Source: an uncultured Veillonellaceae bacterium
GTDB lineage: Bacteria > Bacillota > Negativicutes > Veillonellales > Dialisteraceae
Direction: 5' to 3'
Assembly (NCBI GenBank): GCA_949286115.1
Contig: CASEBK010000031.1
Coordinates: 118,574-182,573, forward strand
Length of the DNA: 64,000 nucleotides
The first letter of the stretch is position 1. Each line of letters starts with the position of its first letter. This document shows positions 18,420 through 27,554 of this stretch, in pieces. The translations under genes were made by a program, and so were the position numbers. The notes beneath the pieces are model-generated. The model made no database searches and had not been told where the DNA came from. It saw only the letters and a program-made list of their open reading frames with translations.

Positions 18420-19385
18420 TCACCTTATCAGCAGGCATACCGTCATGGCGGCGATAAAAAAAAGCGTCGCCGCATACATCAGTTTCAGCGCCTGAAGGAT
18501 ATCCTGCCCGCGGAGCGGACGGTCTGGATCCCCCATGTACTCCCGAAATTCCGGTTTGCCTTCATAGTAATTCCAACCGCCGAGCTGCACGTGGAGCGCC
18601 CCGGCCGTCGGGCCTTCCGCATAGCCGCCGTTCGGGCTGGGATGCTTCGGCGCGTCGCGCAGGCCGATCTTCCATGCATTTTTGCTATCAAATCCCAGGA
18701 AGAATGACGCCAGCACGAAGAGCAGAAACGTGATGCGCGCGGGGATATAGTTCAGCACGTCATCCAGCCGGGCCGCTGTCCGTCCAAAATAGAGATACCG
18801 GTCGTTTTTATAGCCGATCATGGAATCCATCGTATTGGCCGCACGGTAGCACATAGCCCCTACCGGCCCGAATAGAAGGAAAAAGAACAGCGGCGACAAA
18901 ATGCCGTCCGTCGTATTTTCCGCGATGGTCTCCACTGCGCCGCGGGCAATATCCGGTTCTTCCAGCCGGTCTGTATCCCGCCCAACGATCCACGAAAGCC
19001 GCTTTCTCGCCTTTGGAATATCTCCTGCTTTCAGGAGCTGGTAGATCTCAAGACCGTCCCGAGCCAGTGCCCGCGGAGTGATCGTAAAATACAGGACCAC
19101 CGCGCCCGCTGCCGCTTCACAGACGGCTCCTCCCGAAGAAGCGGCAGCAAGGAGCGCCGCCGTGACTGTGCCCGTCGTCAGGATGACCTGCGTGACCACA
19201 AGCCCTCCTCGGAGAAGAAGGCTTCTGGGACTGGCTTCAGCGGCCGGGTACAACTTTTTTTCAAAGAAAGAGATCAGACGGCCGATGAGCACCACCGGAT
19301 GGAGGGACGAACGCGGGTCCCCCAGCAGCGTATCCAGAAGAAACGCCGCTGTCGGGATCGCCGCATAGAGCGCCGCTTCGGTCAT
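18420..19385 (-). CDS. cbiB: Adenosylcobinamide-phosphate synthase CbiB
   Basis: Attaches aminopropanol (phosphate) to adenosylcobyric acid. The 321-residue membrane protein has the family's DTLLGDPRSSLHPVVLIGRL near the N-terminus, IVGRDTDRLEEPDIARGAVE and ETIAENTTDGILSPLFFF in the middle, and KHPSPNGGYAEGPTAGALHV near the end. Several hydrophobic helices are visible. It overlaps cobQ by four bases (ATGA). In some nomenclatures this protein is called CobD, which should not be confused with the decarboxylase at 15726. Confidence 0.95.
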   Translation of the reverse strand: MTEAALYAAIPTAAFLLDTLLGDPRSSLHPVVLIGRLISFFEKKLYPAAEASPRSLLLRGGLVVTQVILTTGTVTAALLAAASSGGAVCEAAAGAVVLYFTITPRALARDGLEIYQLLKAGDIPKARKRLSWIVGRDTDRLEEPDIARGAVETIAENTTDGILSPLFFFLLFGPVGAMCYRAANTMDSMIGYKNDRYLYFGRTAARLDDVLNYIPARITFLLFVLASFFLGFDSKNAWKIGLRDAPKHPSPNGGYAEGPTAGALHVQLGGWNYYEGKPEFREYMGDPDRPLRGQDILQALKLMYAATLFFIAAMTVCLLIR

Positions 19386-20908
19386 TCTTCCTCCAGAATG
19401 CGGTAGAACGTTTCCATATCAAAATGCTTGCGCACGGCATCCGCCAGCCGGTCATACTCCGACTCCTTGTACGCGCGATAGCGGAACTGCACGGGAATAG
19501 CAGAGAGTCCTTTTCTCACGCGCAGCGCGTTGATGACGGCACGGCGGAGCTCATCGTTATCGAAGATGCCGTGACAATACGTGCCGAACACATTCTTTTC
19601 CTCTGTGATATAGCCGTCCTGCACGTCGACAGGCCTGCCGCTCCGCTGCGTGATATGGAACAGGCTCTGCGCAGGCTGCGTCAGTACGGTCTCGCCCATA
19701 TGGATCTCATAAGCGCGGAGTCCTTTTCCCGCAAATTTCATACCGAGGAACGGAAGATCGCTGCATTCACATTCCACCTGATAGGTATTCTTTTCCCCCT
19801 GCATGGTGGTGACCGTTGGCAGGAGCCCCAGCCCTTCTACTTCATCATTATCGCTCTCCACATGAAGTGGATCACAGACCTTTTCGCCGATCATCTGGTA
19901 TCCGCCGCAGATGCCGATAACGGGCACGCCTTTCTCCGCCATCTCCCGGATCTCCCGGGCATAACCGTTCCGATGAAGATAGAGCAGGTCCTCTGTCGTA
20001 TTCTTGCTGCCCGGCAGGATGATGAGGTCCGGCGTTCCAATGAGATCGCCCTTCTGGACGAAGCGCACGTTCACGTCAGGTTCACGGGCCAGCGCATCAA
20101 AATCCGTAAAATTGGAGATCTTCGGCGTCTGAATGACCGCGATGTGGATATCGCGCATGACATGATCCGAAGGAATATCCTGGAGCGACACCGAGTCCTC
20201 GTCGTCGATGCCCAGTTTGTCCAGGTACGGCAGTACGCCAAGGACAGGGATGCCCGTCTTTTCCTTCAGGAACGTCAGCGCCGGTTCCAGAAGCGTGATG
20301 TCCCCGCGGAATTTATTGATGATGAGACCTTTGACGAGCGCCCGTTCCTCCGGTTCCAGGAGCTCCAGCGTACCCACGATGGATGCCAGCGCGCCGCCCC
20401 GATCGATGTCGGTGATGAGGAAGACCGGCGCATTCATCGTTTTGGCGATGCGCATATTGACGATATCGTTCGCCTTGAGATTGACTTCCGCCGGACTGCC
20501 CGCCCCTTCGATGACGATCATATTGAAATGGCTCTCCATGTAATCGATTGCCTGAAGCACCGACTGCCATGCTTTCTGGCTGTAATGGTCCTGATACTCT
20601 CTGGCGCTGTAATTCCCTACAGAATGCCCCAGAAGAATCACCTGAGAGCAGGAATTGCCCGTCGGCTTCAGAAGCACCGGATTCATCTCCACCACGGGAT
20701 CGACGCCGGCCGCTTCCGCCTGTGCCACCGTGGAGCGGCCCATTTCGCCGCCGTCCTTCGTCACATAAGAATTGAGCGCCATATTCTGCGCCTTAAAGGG
20801 AGCCGCGTTCCATCCATCCTTCTTCAAAATGCGGCAGAACGCCGTCGTCAGGATGCTTTTCCCTACATGAGAACTGGTCCCTTGAAACATGATCCGCTTC
20901 GCCATCAT
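19382..20908 (-). CDS. cobQ: Adenosylcobyric acid synthase (CobQ/CbiP)
   Basis: Glutamine-dependent amidation of four side chains of adenosylcobyrinate diamide. The 508 residues have an N-terminal DethB-type ATP domain (MFQGTSSHVGKSILTTAFCR) and a class I glutamine amidotransferase domain with nucleophile region PVIGICGGYQMIG and the histidine in TYCHGIFDN. Both halves look complete. It overlaps cobU by four bases. No cbiA or corrin-ring genes are seen here, so this operon covers the late stages only. Confidence 0.96.
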   Translation of the reverse strand: MMAKRIMFQGTSSHVGKSILTTAFCRILKKDGWNAAPFKAQNMALNSYVTKDGGEMGRSTVAQAEAAGVDPVVEMNPVLLKPTGNSCSQVILLGHSVGNYSAREYQDHYSQKAWQSVLQAIDYMESHFNMIVIEGAGSPAEVNLKANDIVNMRIAKTMNAPVFLITDIDRGGALASIVGTLELLEPEERALVKGLIINKFRGDITLLEPALTFLKEKTGIPVLGVLPYLDKLGIDDEDSVSLQDIPSDHVMRDIHIAVIQTPKISNFTDFDALAREPDVNVRFVQKGDLIGTPDLIILPGSKNTTEDLLYLHRNGYAREIREMAEKGVPVIGICGGYQMIGEKVCDPLHVESDNDEVEGLGLLPTVTTMQGEKNTYQVECECSDLPFLGMKFAGKGLRAYEIHMGETVLTQPAQSLFHITQRSGRPVDVQDGYITEEKNVFGTYCHGIFDNDELRRAVINALRVRKGLSAIPVQFRYRAYKESEYDRLADAVRKHFDMETFYRILEEE

Positions 20909-21495
20909 AGATGCACCTCACTCCTCTTGAGATCGATCGTGATCCCTGCCACCGACAGATACACTTTTTCCGCGCGGGCGGCGATATACTGATTCGCCAG
21001 TCCGACCAGATCCCGATAGACGCGGCTCATCGCATTTCCCGGCACGATGCCCATGCCGAGCTCATCGGAGACGAAGATGAGCTCCTTTCCCTGATATGTG
21101 GAGATCACCTGAAACATCCGGTCAAGATCCTTCTGCAGCACGGTCCGAAGCGTTTCCAGATCAGACACACCGAGCGTCTCCACCCGGCGGCAGTCCATGT
21201 GATCCATGAGCAGATTGCTCACATACATGGTGATGCAGTCGAAAAGGACCGCATCCGCTTCGTCCAGGATCTCCTCCATCACGGGCCCTGCCTCGTGCAT
21301 GACCTCAAAGGTCCTCCACGCTGCCGGACGCCGCGCCTGATGAACCATCACCCGGTATTTCATCTCGTCATCAAGCACCTGACTCGTCGCGATATATCCC
21401 TTTCGCGCCCCTTTCGTCCGATACATGAGCTTTTCCGCGAACTCGCTTTTCCCGCTGCGGGCGCCGCCCATGACCATGAAGATCTGATTATCCAT
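20905..21495 (-). CDS. cobU: Adenosylcobinamide kinase / guanylyltransferase CobU
   Basis: Phosphorylates adenosylcobinamide and transfers GMP to it. The 196 residues begin with the P-loop MGGARSGKSEFAEKL and have YIATSQ, HQARRPAAWRTFE and the LVSNLLMDH-like segment YVSNLLMDHM with VSDELGMGIVPG. ATG follows AGAGGGCG. First gene of the cobU-cobQ-cbiB-cobS-pduX-cobD-cobC operon. The leader shows no B12-box-like riboswitch core by eye. Confidence 0.95.
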   Translation of the reverse strand: MDNQIFMVMGGARSGKSEFAEKLMYRTKGARKGYIATSQVLDDEMKYRVMVHQARRPAAWRTFEVMHEAGPVMEEILDEADAVLFDCITMYVSNLLMDHMDCRRVETLGVSDLETLRTVLQKDLDRMFQVISTYQGKELIFVSDELGMGIVPGNAMSRVYRDLVGLANQYIAARAEKVYLSVAGITIDLKRSEVHL

Positions 21496-21588
21496 TGCCG
21501 CCCTCTTTCTCCGTCATCTGGGCAGAGACGTGTTATGATTCTGCGAACTTCTCCATACCTTCCCGGCCTGAAAGAAATTCCATGTATA

Positions 21589-21618
21589 ACTATACCATAC
21601 GCTGACGCCCTGCGCCAA
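21589..21618 (-). promoter_or_regulatory. Possible promoter of the cobalamin operon
   Basis: Minus strand TTGGCG (21618-21613), 18-base spacer, TATAGT (21594-21589), about 94 bases before cobU. The sequence between it and the gene lacks an obvious cobalamin riboswitch. Confidence 0.4.
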
Positions 21619-21695
21619 CACGGCCGGGCGGATGGTCCTTTTCCCTGTTTCGTGCTAAAATACATCCATCAATGCACAGCAAAGGAGATCCTATT

Positions 21696-22070
21696 ATGGC
21701 AGAAGAACAGCAAGATTTGTATCACGTCAGCCTGATGCGCACGCTCTGGGAAAACATGTACAGCGGCACCGTTTTCGATACGATGGACCACTACGTGGCG
21801 CGCATCCGCCTCATCCTCGGCGTGCCGATCGACCGGAGCGAGCTCCCGGAGAACGCCCCGGAAGCGCAGCCCTTCATCACGGTGCTCGTCGAAGATACCA
21901 TCCTCACGCCGAAGGACGTCATCGACTTCGAGACCGTCCTTTCAAAGATCATCGCACGGAAAGCGAGCAGCGAAGCATTCCGCCCTACCCGCTGCATGTT
22001 CTTCTACCCAAGCCCGGCCGACGGCTATCATGAGGAAGAAGACCAAGCACCGGCCGCGCCGCTCAATTAA
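21696..22070 (+). CDS. Unrecognised 124-residue protein
   Basis: A small acidic soluble protein, no signal peptide or membrane helix, with no motif I can assign. It has a helical N-terminal half (SLMRTLWENMYSGTVFDTMD), a strand-like FITVLVEDTIL, and a proline-rich acidic tail. The ATG at 21696 follows AAAGGAGA closely. It is one of very few plus-strand genes, divergent from cobU and convergent with the next gene, sharing a bidirectional terminator with it. Coding status rests on the good ribosome site, uninterrupted frame and terminator placement. Confidence 0.7.
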   Translation: MAEEQQDLYHVSLMRTLWENMYSGTVFDTMDHYVARIRLILGVPIDRSELPENAPEAQPFITVLVEDTILTPKDVIDFETVLSKIIARKASSEAFRPTRCMFFYPSPADGYHEEEDQAPAAPLN

Positions 22071-22075
22071 ATAAG

Positions 22076-22116
22076 AAAAGACCGTTTCCCCATCGAGAGA
22101 AAACGGTCCTTTTTTA
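22076..22116. terminator. Bidirectional intrinsic terminator
   Basis: GACCGTTT and AAACGGTC arms with A-run and T-run on either side, between the convergent genes at 21696 and 22114. Confidence 0.9.
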
Positions 22117-22479
22117 TTTGTCCGCTTTTTTGGACTCTTCGTATTCAGCAAGCAGCGCCTGATAATCGTTTTCGTCATATCCGTTCGCCGCCAGAATGTA
22201 TTCTTTCAGTTTCTTCCGCTGAAAGGCCACATTCATCGCCGAAAGCTCAAACGGATCGAGAGAGATCCGCGCGAGCATCTCACCGGATGCCGAATAGCCG
22301 CAGATGCCGTCGCCCACAAGGTCGAAGAGCGGCTGCTTCTTGACTGTCACACAAAAGGTGCGCAGAAATTTTTCGCCTTCTGCGGCCATCTTGTCCCGCA
22401 TCCGTTTGTACTCTTCCGCCTTGCCGGTCGGAATGCGGAAGCCATCTACCAATGTAAACAAATGATCTTTATTTTTCAT
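22114..22479 (-). CDS. Unrecognised 121-residue protein
   Basis: A lysine- and glutamate-rich soluble protein without signal peptide. It opens with a strand-turn segment (FTLVDGFRIPTG) and a helix (AEEYKRMRDKMAAEGEKFL), and ends in charged helices (AFQRKKLKEYILAANG, ALLAEYEESKK). No family recognised. ATG follows GGGGATAC, with an extended -10 promoter at 22513-22521. It appears to be a single-gene unit between mutS2 and the bidirectional terminator. Confidence 0.75.
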   Translation of the reverse strand: MKNKDHLFTLVDGFRIPTGKAEEYKRMRDKMAAEGEKFLRTFCVTVKKQPLFDLVGDGICGYSASGEMLARISLDPFELSAMNVAFQRKKLKEYILAANGYDENDYQALLAEYEESKKADK

Positions 22480-22512
22480 AGTATCCCCGCCTGTTCTGTC
22501 AAATTCGCTTCA

Positions 22513-22521
22513 ATTATACCA
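22513..22521 (-). promoter_or_regulatory. Extended -10 promoter
   Basis: Minus strand TGGTATAAT, a perfect TGnTATAAT, 34 bases before the gene starting at 22479. Confidence 0.6.
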
Positions 22522-22592
22522 GATTCTCCGACGCAATACACGGCTCTATCCCGATTCCAACGAAAAAGACGAGCCGATGCCCGCCTTTCTCA

Positions 22593-24950
22593 TCAAAAAT
22601 ACACTTCTGTCACACCTGCCCCGCCATTTCTCACGTCAGCCGTATGAAATTCAGAAACGAAGTTGAGCGTTCTCAGATAGTCCTGTATCCCTCTGCGAAG
22701 CGCGCCCGTCCCTTTGCCGTGGATGATCTCTACGGGAGACACCCCCGCCATGACCGCATCGTTCAGGAACCGGTCTACCTGCGGGATGGCCTCGTCTACA
22801 GTAAGGCCGATCACATTGAGACTCGTTTTGACTGCCTGCACTGCGCGCCCGGCGCTGTAGCCGCCCACTTTGACCGCTTCTTTCTGCGAGGGCTTCGACA
22901 CTTCTCTGCGTTCTGCCTCGAAGCAGTGCGCAAATCCGACGCTCACCACGAGATTGCCGCACCGCACCGATGCCTTTTTCCCGGACACACTTTCCACGAT
23001 GCCCACGTTTTCCACAGTGTCCACATACACATACGCGCCTTTTTTGATCTCCTCCGTGGAAAGGCGGCGGCGCTCCTCCTGATCGTCCGGGATCTCGATC
23101 TGATCGACCGCCTTCCGTGCGCGGTCGATCTCCGCGCCGAAGCCCTGCTTGCCCGCCTGAGAAGCGGCTTTTTTGAGCTCTTTGATGATAGTCTCAGACT
23201 GTACCCGAAGTTCCCGCTTCATGCGCTCCGCTTCATCCCGCGCTTTGTCCAGGATGGCCTTCTTCCGGGCGCGCATCTCATCATTGGCCCCGGCCAGTTC
23301 ATCACGGAGCGTCTCCGCCTGCGCCACCTTTTCATGCAGGACATCCCGCTCTTTTTCTACATTTTGAAGCTCCACATTCAGCCGGGCCATGAGCGTTTCC
23401 ATATTATTCAGCGGCGAGGCCTCTTTCAGCGTCTCCGCCCGTGAAAGGATATCTTCGCTCATGCCGAGACGCCGGCAGATGCTGAAGGCATTGCTGTTCC
23501 CCGCCATGCCGATGATCAGGCGATAAGTCGGCGTGAGCGTCTTTTCATCAAATTCAACGAACGCGTTCTCGATGCCTTCTGTTTCATAGGCCATTTTTTT
23601 CATCTCGCTGAAATGGGAAGTGATCACCGCAGAGGCTCCGCACTGATGGAGGTGCTCCGTCACTGCCTGTGCAAGCGCCGCGCCTTCGATCGGATCGGTC
23701 CCGCTTCCGAGCTCATCCAGCAGCACCAGATCCTCCCGTCCGCAGTTTTCCAAAAATCCCGTCATCTGCGTGATATAGCTGGAAAAAGTGGACAGATTAT
23801 ACTGGATGCTCTGATCGTCCCCGATGATGGCGTATATATGTTGATAGACCGGAAGACGGGAACCATCCGCCGCTGGGATGAACAGACCAGCCTGATTCAT
23901 GAGCGCAAGAAGACCCAACGTTTTCATAGCGATGGTCTTGCCGCCTGCATTGGAACCGGTAATGACGAGGATGCGGAAGTCTTTGCCTAGGCGGATATGG
24001 ATCGGAACCGCATGTTTCCCAAGAAGCGGATGGCGCGCTTCATTGAGCTCCGCACAGCCTTTCCCATCGTGGACCGCCTTCACGCCTTTCATGGAAAGAG
24101 CCAGCTCGCCCCGTGCAAAGATCAGTTCCAGATTCGTCGCCGTGCGGCAGCTCTCACGGATGTGATCCGCTTCCTTCCGCACCTGCCCGGAAAGCTGGTG
24201 CAGAATCTCATGGATCTCCTGCTTTTCCTGCACGTTCAGCTCCGCCAGATCATTGTTGAGCTCCACAGAAATCATCGGCTCCATGAAGAGCGTCTGCCCC
24301 GTGGAAGACCGGTCGTGAACGATGCCTTCAAATTTATAGCGGTACTCCGCCTTCACGGGAATGACATACCGTCCATTTCTCTGTGTGATGATGGCATCCT
24401 GAAAATACGACGCCTGATCCTTATCCTGCAGGAGATGCTGAAATGACCGGCGGATACGCTCTTTCAGCGTGTTTTTGGCTGCGCGGATGCGGGACAGCTT
24501 CGGAGAAGCACTGTCCAGGATATCTCCATGGTCGCCGAATACGCGGCGGATCTGTCCGATCAGTCCGTCTTCCGGTAAAATGCCCCTCGTGATCTCATAC
24601 AGGACGGGATATGCAGCGGCCCGCTCGCCCGCAAAGTACTGATTCATCCGCTTATAAGTCTCAAGGGAAACGCAAAGGTCGAGAAATTCCTGCGGCAGAA
24701 GCAGGATATCTTTTTTTGATTTATCGAGAGCTTCGCGGATGTCATGCGTCTCTCCCAGCGGCGACGTGATCTCCCGCTGCAGGCAGATCACCGCTTCTTC
24801 CGTTTCCTCAAGCCGCGCCGCCACGATCTCCTCCATTGACGAGGGCTCCCACTGCATCGCCAGCTCTTTCGACAGCGCGGAGACGGCGCACTGCGCCAGC
24901 ATTTTCTGAATATCATGAAATTCCAAAGTCTGTAAGATCGTTGTCGTCAT
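22593..24950 (-). CDS. mutS2: Endonuclease MutS2
   Basis: MutS-like ATPase with a nuclease domain; family members limit recombination or rescue collided ribosomes. The 785 residues have the MutS core and Walker A ITGSNAGGKT, Walker B LVLLDELGSGTDP, a long charged coiled coil (about 500-600), and a C-terminal Smr domain with LNVIGLTVDEA and HGKGTGALRRG. The usual Smr LDLRG is replaced by NVIG-type residues here. The start at 24950 begins the homologous MTTTILQTLEFHDI; a GTG at 24989 would overlap the upstream gene. Follows the U32 gene by 16 bases. Confidence 0.95.
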   Translation of the reverse strand: MTTTILQTLEFHDIQKMLAQCAVSALSKELAMQWEPSSMEEIVAARLEETEEAVICLQREITSPLGETHDIREALDKSKKDILLLPQEFLDLCVSLETYKRMNQYFAGERAAAYPVLYEITRGILPEDGLIGQIRRVFGDHGDILDSASPKLSRIRAAKNTLKERIRRSFQHLLQDKDQASYFQDAIITQRNGRYVIPVKAEYRYKFEGIVHDRSSTGQTLFMEPMISVELNNDLAELNVQEKQEIHEILHQLSGQVRKEADHIRESCRTATNLELIFARGELALSMKGVKAVHDGKGCAELNEARHPLLGKHAVPIHIRLGKDFRILVITGSNAGGKTIAMKTLGLLALMNQAGLFIPAADGSRLPVYQHIYAIIGDDQSIQYNLSTFSSYITQMTGFLENCGREDLVLLDELGSGTDPIEGAALAQAVTEHLHQCGASAVITSHFSEMKKMAYETEGIENAFVEFDEKTLTPTYRLIIGMAGNSNAFSICRRLGMSEDILSRAETLKEASPLNNMETLMARLNVELQNVEKERDVLHEKVAQAETLRDELAGANDEMRARKKAILDKARDEAERMKRELRVQSETIIKELKKAASQAGKQGFGAEIDRARKAVDQIEIPDDQEERRRLSTEEIKKGAYVYVDTVENVGIVESVSGKKASVRCGNLVVSVGFAHCFEAERREVSKPSQKEAVKVGGYSAGRAVQAVKTSLNVIGLTVDEAIPQVDRFLNDAVMAGVSPVEIIHGKGTGALRRGIQDYLRTLNFVSEFHTADVRNGGAGVTEVYF

Positions 24951-24966
24951 TCCGTTGAACGTCTCC

Positions 24967-27399
24967 TTATGTTTCACGCCGCGATTCACGCTTTCCTTCC
25001 GCCTGCAAAATGCCCCGGAAAAAATGCCCCCGCGTCACTGCCTCATCCATTTCCGCCGCGGCAGGGCGCTTCATTGCCTCGAAAAAGGAGCAGCACAACA
25101 CGCCTGCATCTTCTTCTGTCCCGCGAAGGTCCAGGGCGAACCGGTCGATACCCGCCCGGAGAAGCCGATCCATATACGGACGCATATCGAGGACCGCGCT
25201 GTTTAGGATATGCATATGGCACCATTCATCGGTACGCACGGGAAAACGGCGGCCCCCCTGATCGGTCAGTGCATATCTTCCGCGCAGGCAGGGCGCGGGG
25301 CAGTGCTTTTTATCCGTTCCCCCGAGCAGTGCATTGATGACACAGTACTCGGAGATCATCATTTCTGTCCGGCCATACACATGAACGCCGATAGGCAGCG
25401 TTTTCTCTTTGGCCAGATGTCGGATCTGCTGCAGTGTCAGCTCCTGGGACAGCCATACCGCAGAAAGGCCCCAATCGGCCGCTTCTCTGACCGCTTCCCG
25501 ATTGAACAGATTGAGCGATGTCCCGCCTTCGACGGCAACGCCCTCCGACAGGTCTTCCGCCCAGAGGAGCGCGCCGGGAAACTGGATCTCCACCGCATCC
25601 GGGCGCAGCGCGCCCAGCGCAAGGAACTGTCTCCGGCAGGTATCCCGATCCTGCTCCCGCACGACACGCGGCGAAGCAAACGTCACTGGCCGTCCCAGTG
25701 ACCGGCCTTTTTCCAACACCGTTTCATAAGCGGCCTTCGGCACCGGCCGATGCCTGAAAGATTCGCCGCCAAAGATCACGCCGGCACCCGCTTCCAATGC
25801 GCCGAGAGCCTGTTCCTGTGAATCTGTGCGCACAAACAGATTCGTTTTCGACTCCCGTACGGCAGCGGCAGGAAGGACCCACCGCTCGGATGTCCGCGCA
25901 TCCTGCTGCAACTGAAACGATTCAGCCCGCACCATCCCCAGCCGGTCCACAGCTTCCTGTCGGAGATGATTGATCACGCTCTTTGGCAAAAGGCACCCGC
26001 TGCTGCGGATCTCCGCCCCCGCAAAGCGGAACCAGGTATTTCCGAGGCGATCGAGCTGCCTGGAAATTTCCTCATCAGAAACGGGCTTCTGTGCGGGTTC
26101 CGCCGTGTAGGACGACAGCACTTCTGCCGTGTGACCGTCTTCATCCGCTGCAATGAGCCGCACTGCTTCCCCAGGCCTTGCCGTCAGCGTGAAATGGACG
26201 GGGATCTTTCGGCTCATCGATTTGAGCGCCAGATGAAGCGGCGGCTTCTGAATATGCCAATACACCGCGCCGCCTGCTGCCGGGCGCGCAGTAAAACGAG
26301 CCTCTGCGACGCCTTCGCCCAAAAATTGCAAAGCCTCTTTTGGCAAAAAGACGATCTTTTTATCTGCTGTCTCATAGGAGACTCCGGATATCATGCCTTT
26401 CTCCGGCTGAAATTCCGGGCGGAAACGAAATGCTCCCCGGCGAATAGCCTTCACCCTGCCTGCGGGGACGCCGTGGTTTCCCGGCGCCATGCCGGTGATC
26501 ATCTGCCCGCTCACCTGGCCGTCATAATACCCGTGGGTATAGCCGCGATTGAAATTCTCTTTCATCTGCCGAAACAGGGCTTCCAGATCGATATCCTTTC
26601 CGGCTTCAAGTGCATCCAGAGCCGTCCGATAGGCCGAGACTACGGCATAGACATAATCCGGACTCTTCATACGCCCTTCGATCTTCAGCGACAGCACACC
26701 GGCCTCCTTCAGCTCTTTCAGCCGATCCAGCCCGGTCATATCCCGAAGACTGAGCAGGTATGGACCCGCCGGAGAGGGGATCTTGCGACCCGCTTCGTCA
26801 GTCAGCGCATATGGCATCCGGCAGGGCTGCGCGCAGGCGCCCCGATTGCCGCTCCGGCCTCCGATGAAACTGCTCATAAGGCACTGCCCTGAATAGCAGA
26901 CGCAGAGCGCGCCGTGCACGAACACCTCGATCTCCATATCCGTTGCAGCACAGATGGCTTTCATTTCCGCAAGCGACACTTCCCGAGAGAGCACCGCTCT
27001 CGTAAAATGAAGCGACTCCAAAAAGCGTACGCCATCCAGATTGGATACGGTCATCTGCGTGCTCCCATGAAGCGGTATATGCGGCGCCAGACGGCGCGCC
27101 TCCCGTGCGACGCCGATGTCCTGTACGAGAAGTCCATCGATGCGGAGCGAATCAAGAAAGAGCAGGTACGTCCGCAGCGCCTCCCACTCGGAATCCGCCA
27201 CGAGCGTATTCAGCGTCACATAGACCCGCACGCCAAGAATATGACAGGCCCTTACGGCCTCTGCCATTTCCTCATCTGAAAAATTTCCCGCATATTTCCG
27301 GGCACTGAATGCCTTCCCGCCCATATAGACTGCGTCCGCGCCCGCTTCCAGCGCCGCGTAGAGTTGTTCCGGCGATCCTGCCGGCGCTAAAAGTTCCAT
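24967..27399 (-). CDS. U32-family peptidase/hydroxylase-like protein with DUF3656
   Basis: An 810-residue U32 protein. It starts ELLAPAGSPEQLYAALEAGADAVY split over the expected barrel start, has the family's FVHGALCVCYSGQCLMSS cysteine motif near 165-182, GNRGACAQPCR, and a second cysteine cluster (KHCPAPCLRGRYAL) late in the protein. The extended two-part form is like E. coli RlhA, which hydroxylates 23S rRNA C2501, rather than a proven protease; which activity applies here is unknown. ATG follows AAGGAGGAG. First gene of a pair with mutS2. Confidence 0.88.
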   Translation of the reverse strand: MELLAPAGSPEQLYAALEAGADAVYMGGKAFSARKYAGNFSDEEMAEAVRACHILGVRVYVTLNTLVADSEWEALRTYLLFLDSLRIDGLLVQDIGVAREARRLAPHIPLHGSTQMTVSNLDGVRFLESLHFTRAVLSREVSLAEMKAICAATDMEIEVFVHGALCVCYSGQCLMSSFIGGRSGNRGACAQPCRMPYALTDEAGRKIPSPAGPYLLSLRDMTGLDRLKELKEAGVLSLKIEGRMKSPDYVYAVVSAYRTALDALEAGKDIDLEALFRQMKENFNRGYTHGYYDGQVSGQMITGMAPGNHGVPAGRVKAIRRGAFRFRPEFQPEKGMISGVSYETADKKIVFLPKEALQFLGEGVAEARFTARPAAGGAVYWHIQKPPLHLALKSMSRKIPVHFTLTARPGEAVRLIAADEDGHTAEVLSSYTAEPAQKPVSDEEISRQLDRLGNTWFRFAGAEIRSSGCLLPKSVINHLRQEAVDRLGMVRAESFQLQQDARTSERWVLPAAAVRESKTNLFVRTDSQEQALGALEAGAGVIFGGESFRHRPVPKAAYETVLEKGRSLGRPVTFASPRVVREQDRDTCRRQFLALGALRPDAVEIQFPGALLWAEDLSEGVAVEGGTSLNLFNREAVREAADWGLSAVWLSQELTLQQIRHLAKEKTLPIGVHVYGRTEMMISEYCVINALLGGTDKKHCPAPCLRGRYALTDQGGRRFPVRTDEWCHMHILNSAVLDMRPYMDRLLRAGIDRFALDLRGTEEDAGVLCCSFFEAMKRPAAAEMDEAVTRGHFFRGILQAEGKRESRRET

Positions 27400-27435
27400 G
27401 TCTCCTCCTTGAAACGATATCTTCTGCTGTTTCTT

Positions 27436-27448
27436 GTATTATACAATA
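27436..27448 (-). promoter_or_regulatory. Possible -10 box within a palindrome, upstream of U32 gene
   Basis: TTGTATTATACAA is a 6+1+6 palindrome containing TATAAT on the minus strand (27444-27439), about 40 bases before the start at 27399. No convincing -35. Confidence 0.35.
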
Positions 27449-27473
27449 CATCCCCACCGAAGCGCCGCACGCA

Positions 27474-27524
27474 AAAAGAATACAGCCGCAGGCACTGCAT
27501 GGCCCTGTCGGCTGTATTCTTTCT
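27474..27524 (-). terminator. Intrinsic terminator after pduO
   Basis: GAATACAGCCG and CGGCTGTATTC arms form a long hairpin followed on the minus strand by TTTTTGCGTG; it lies 31 bases beyond the pduO stop. Confidence 0.9.
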
Positions 27525-27554
27525 AAACGGAGACCGTATCCACGCGGCCTGCCG

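Noticed and set aside
21496..21695. Cobalamin riboswitch before cobU
   Set aside because: Looked for because of the B12 operon, but no B12-box-like conserved core was seen by eye; a covariance search could still find one.
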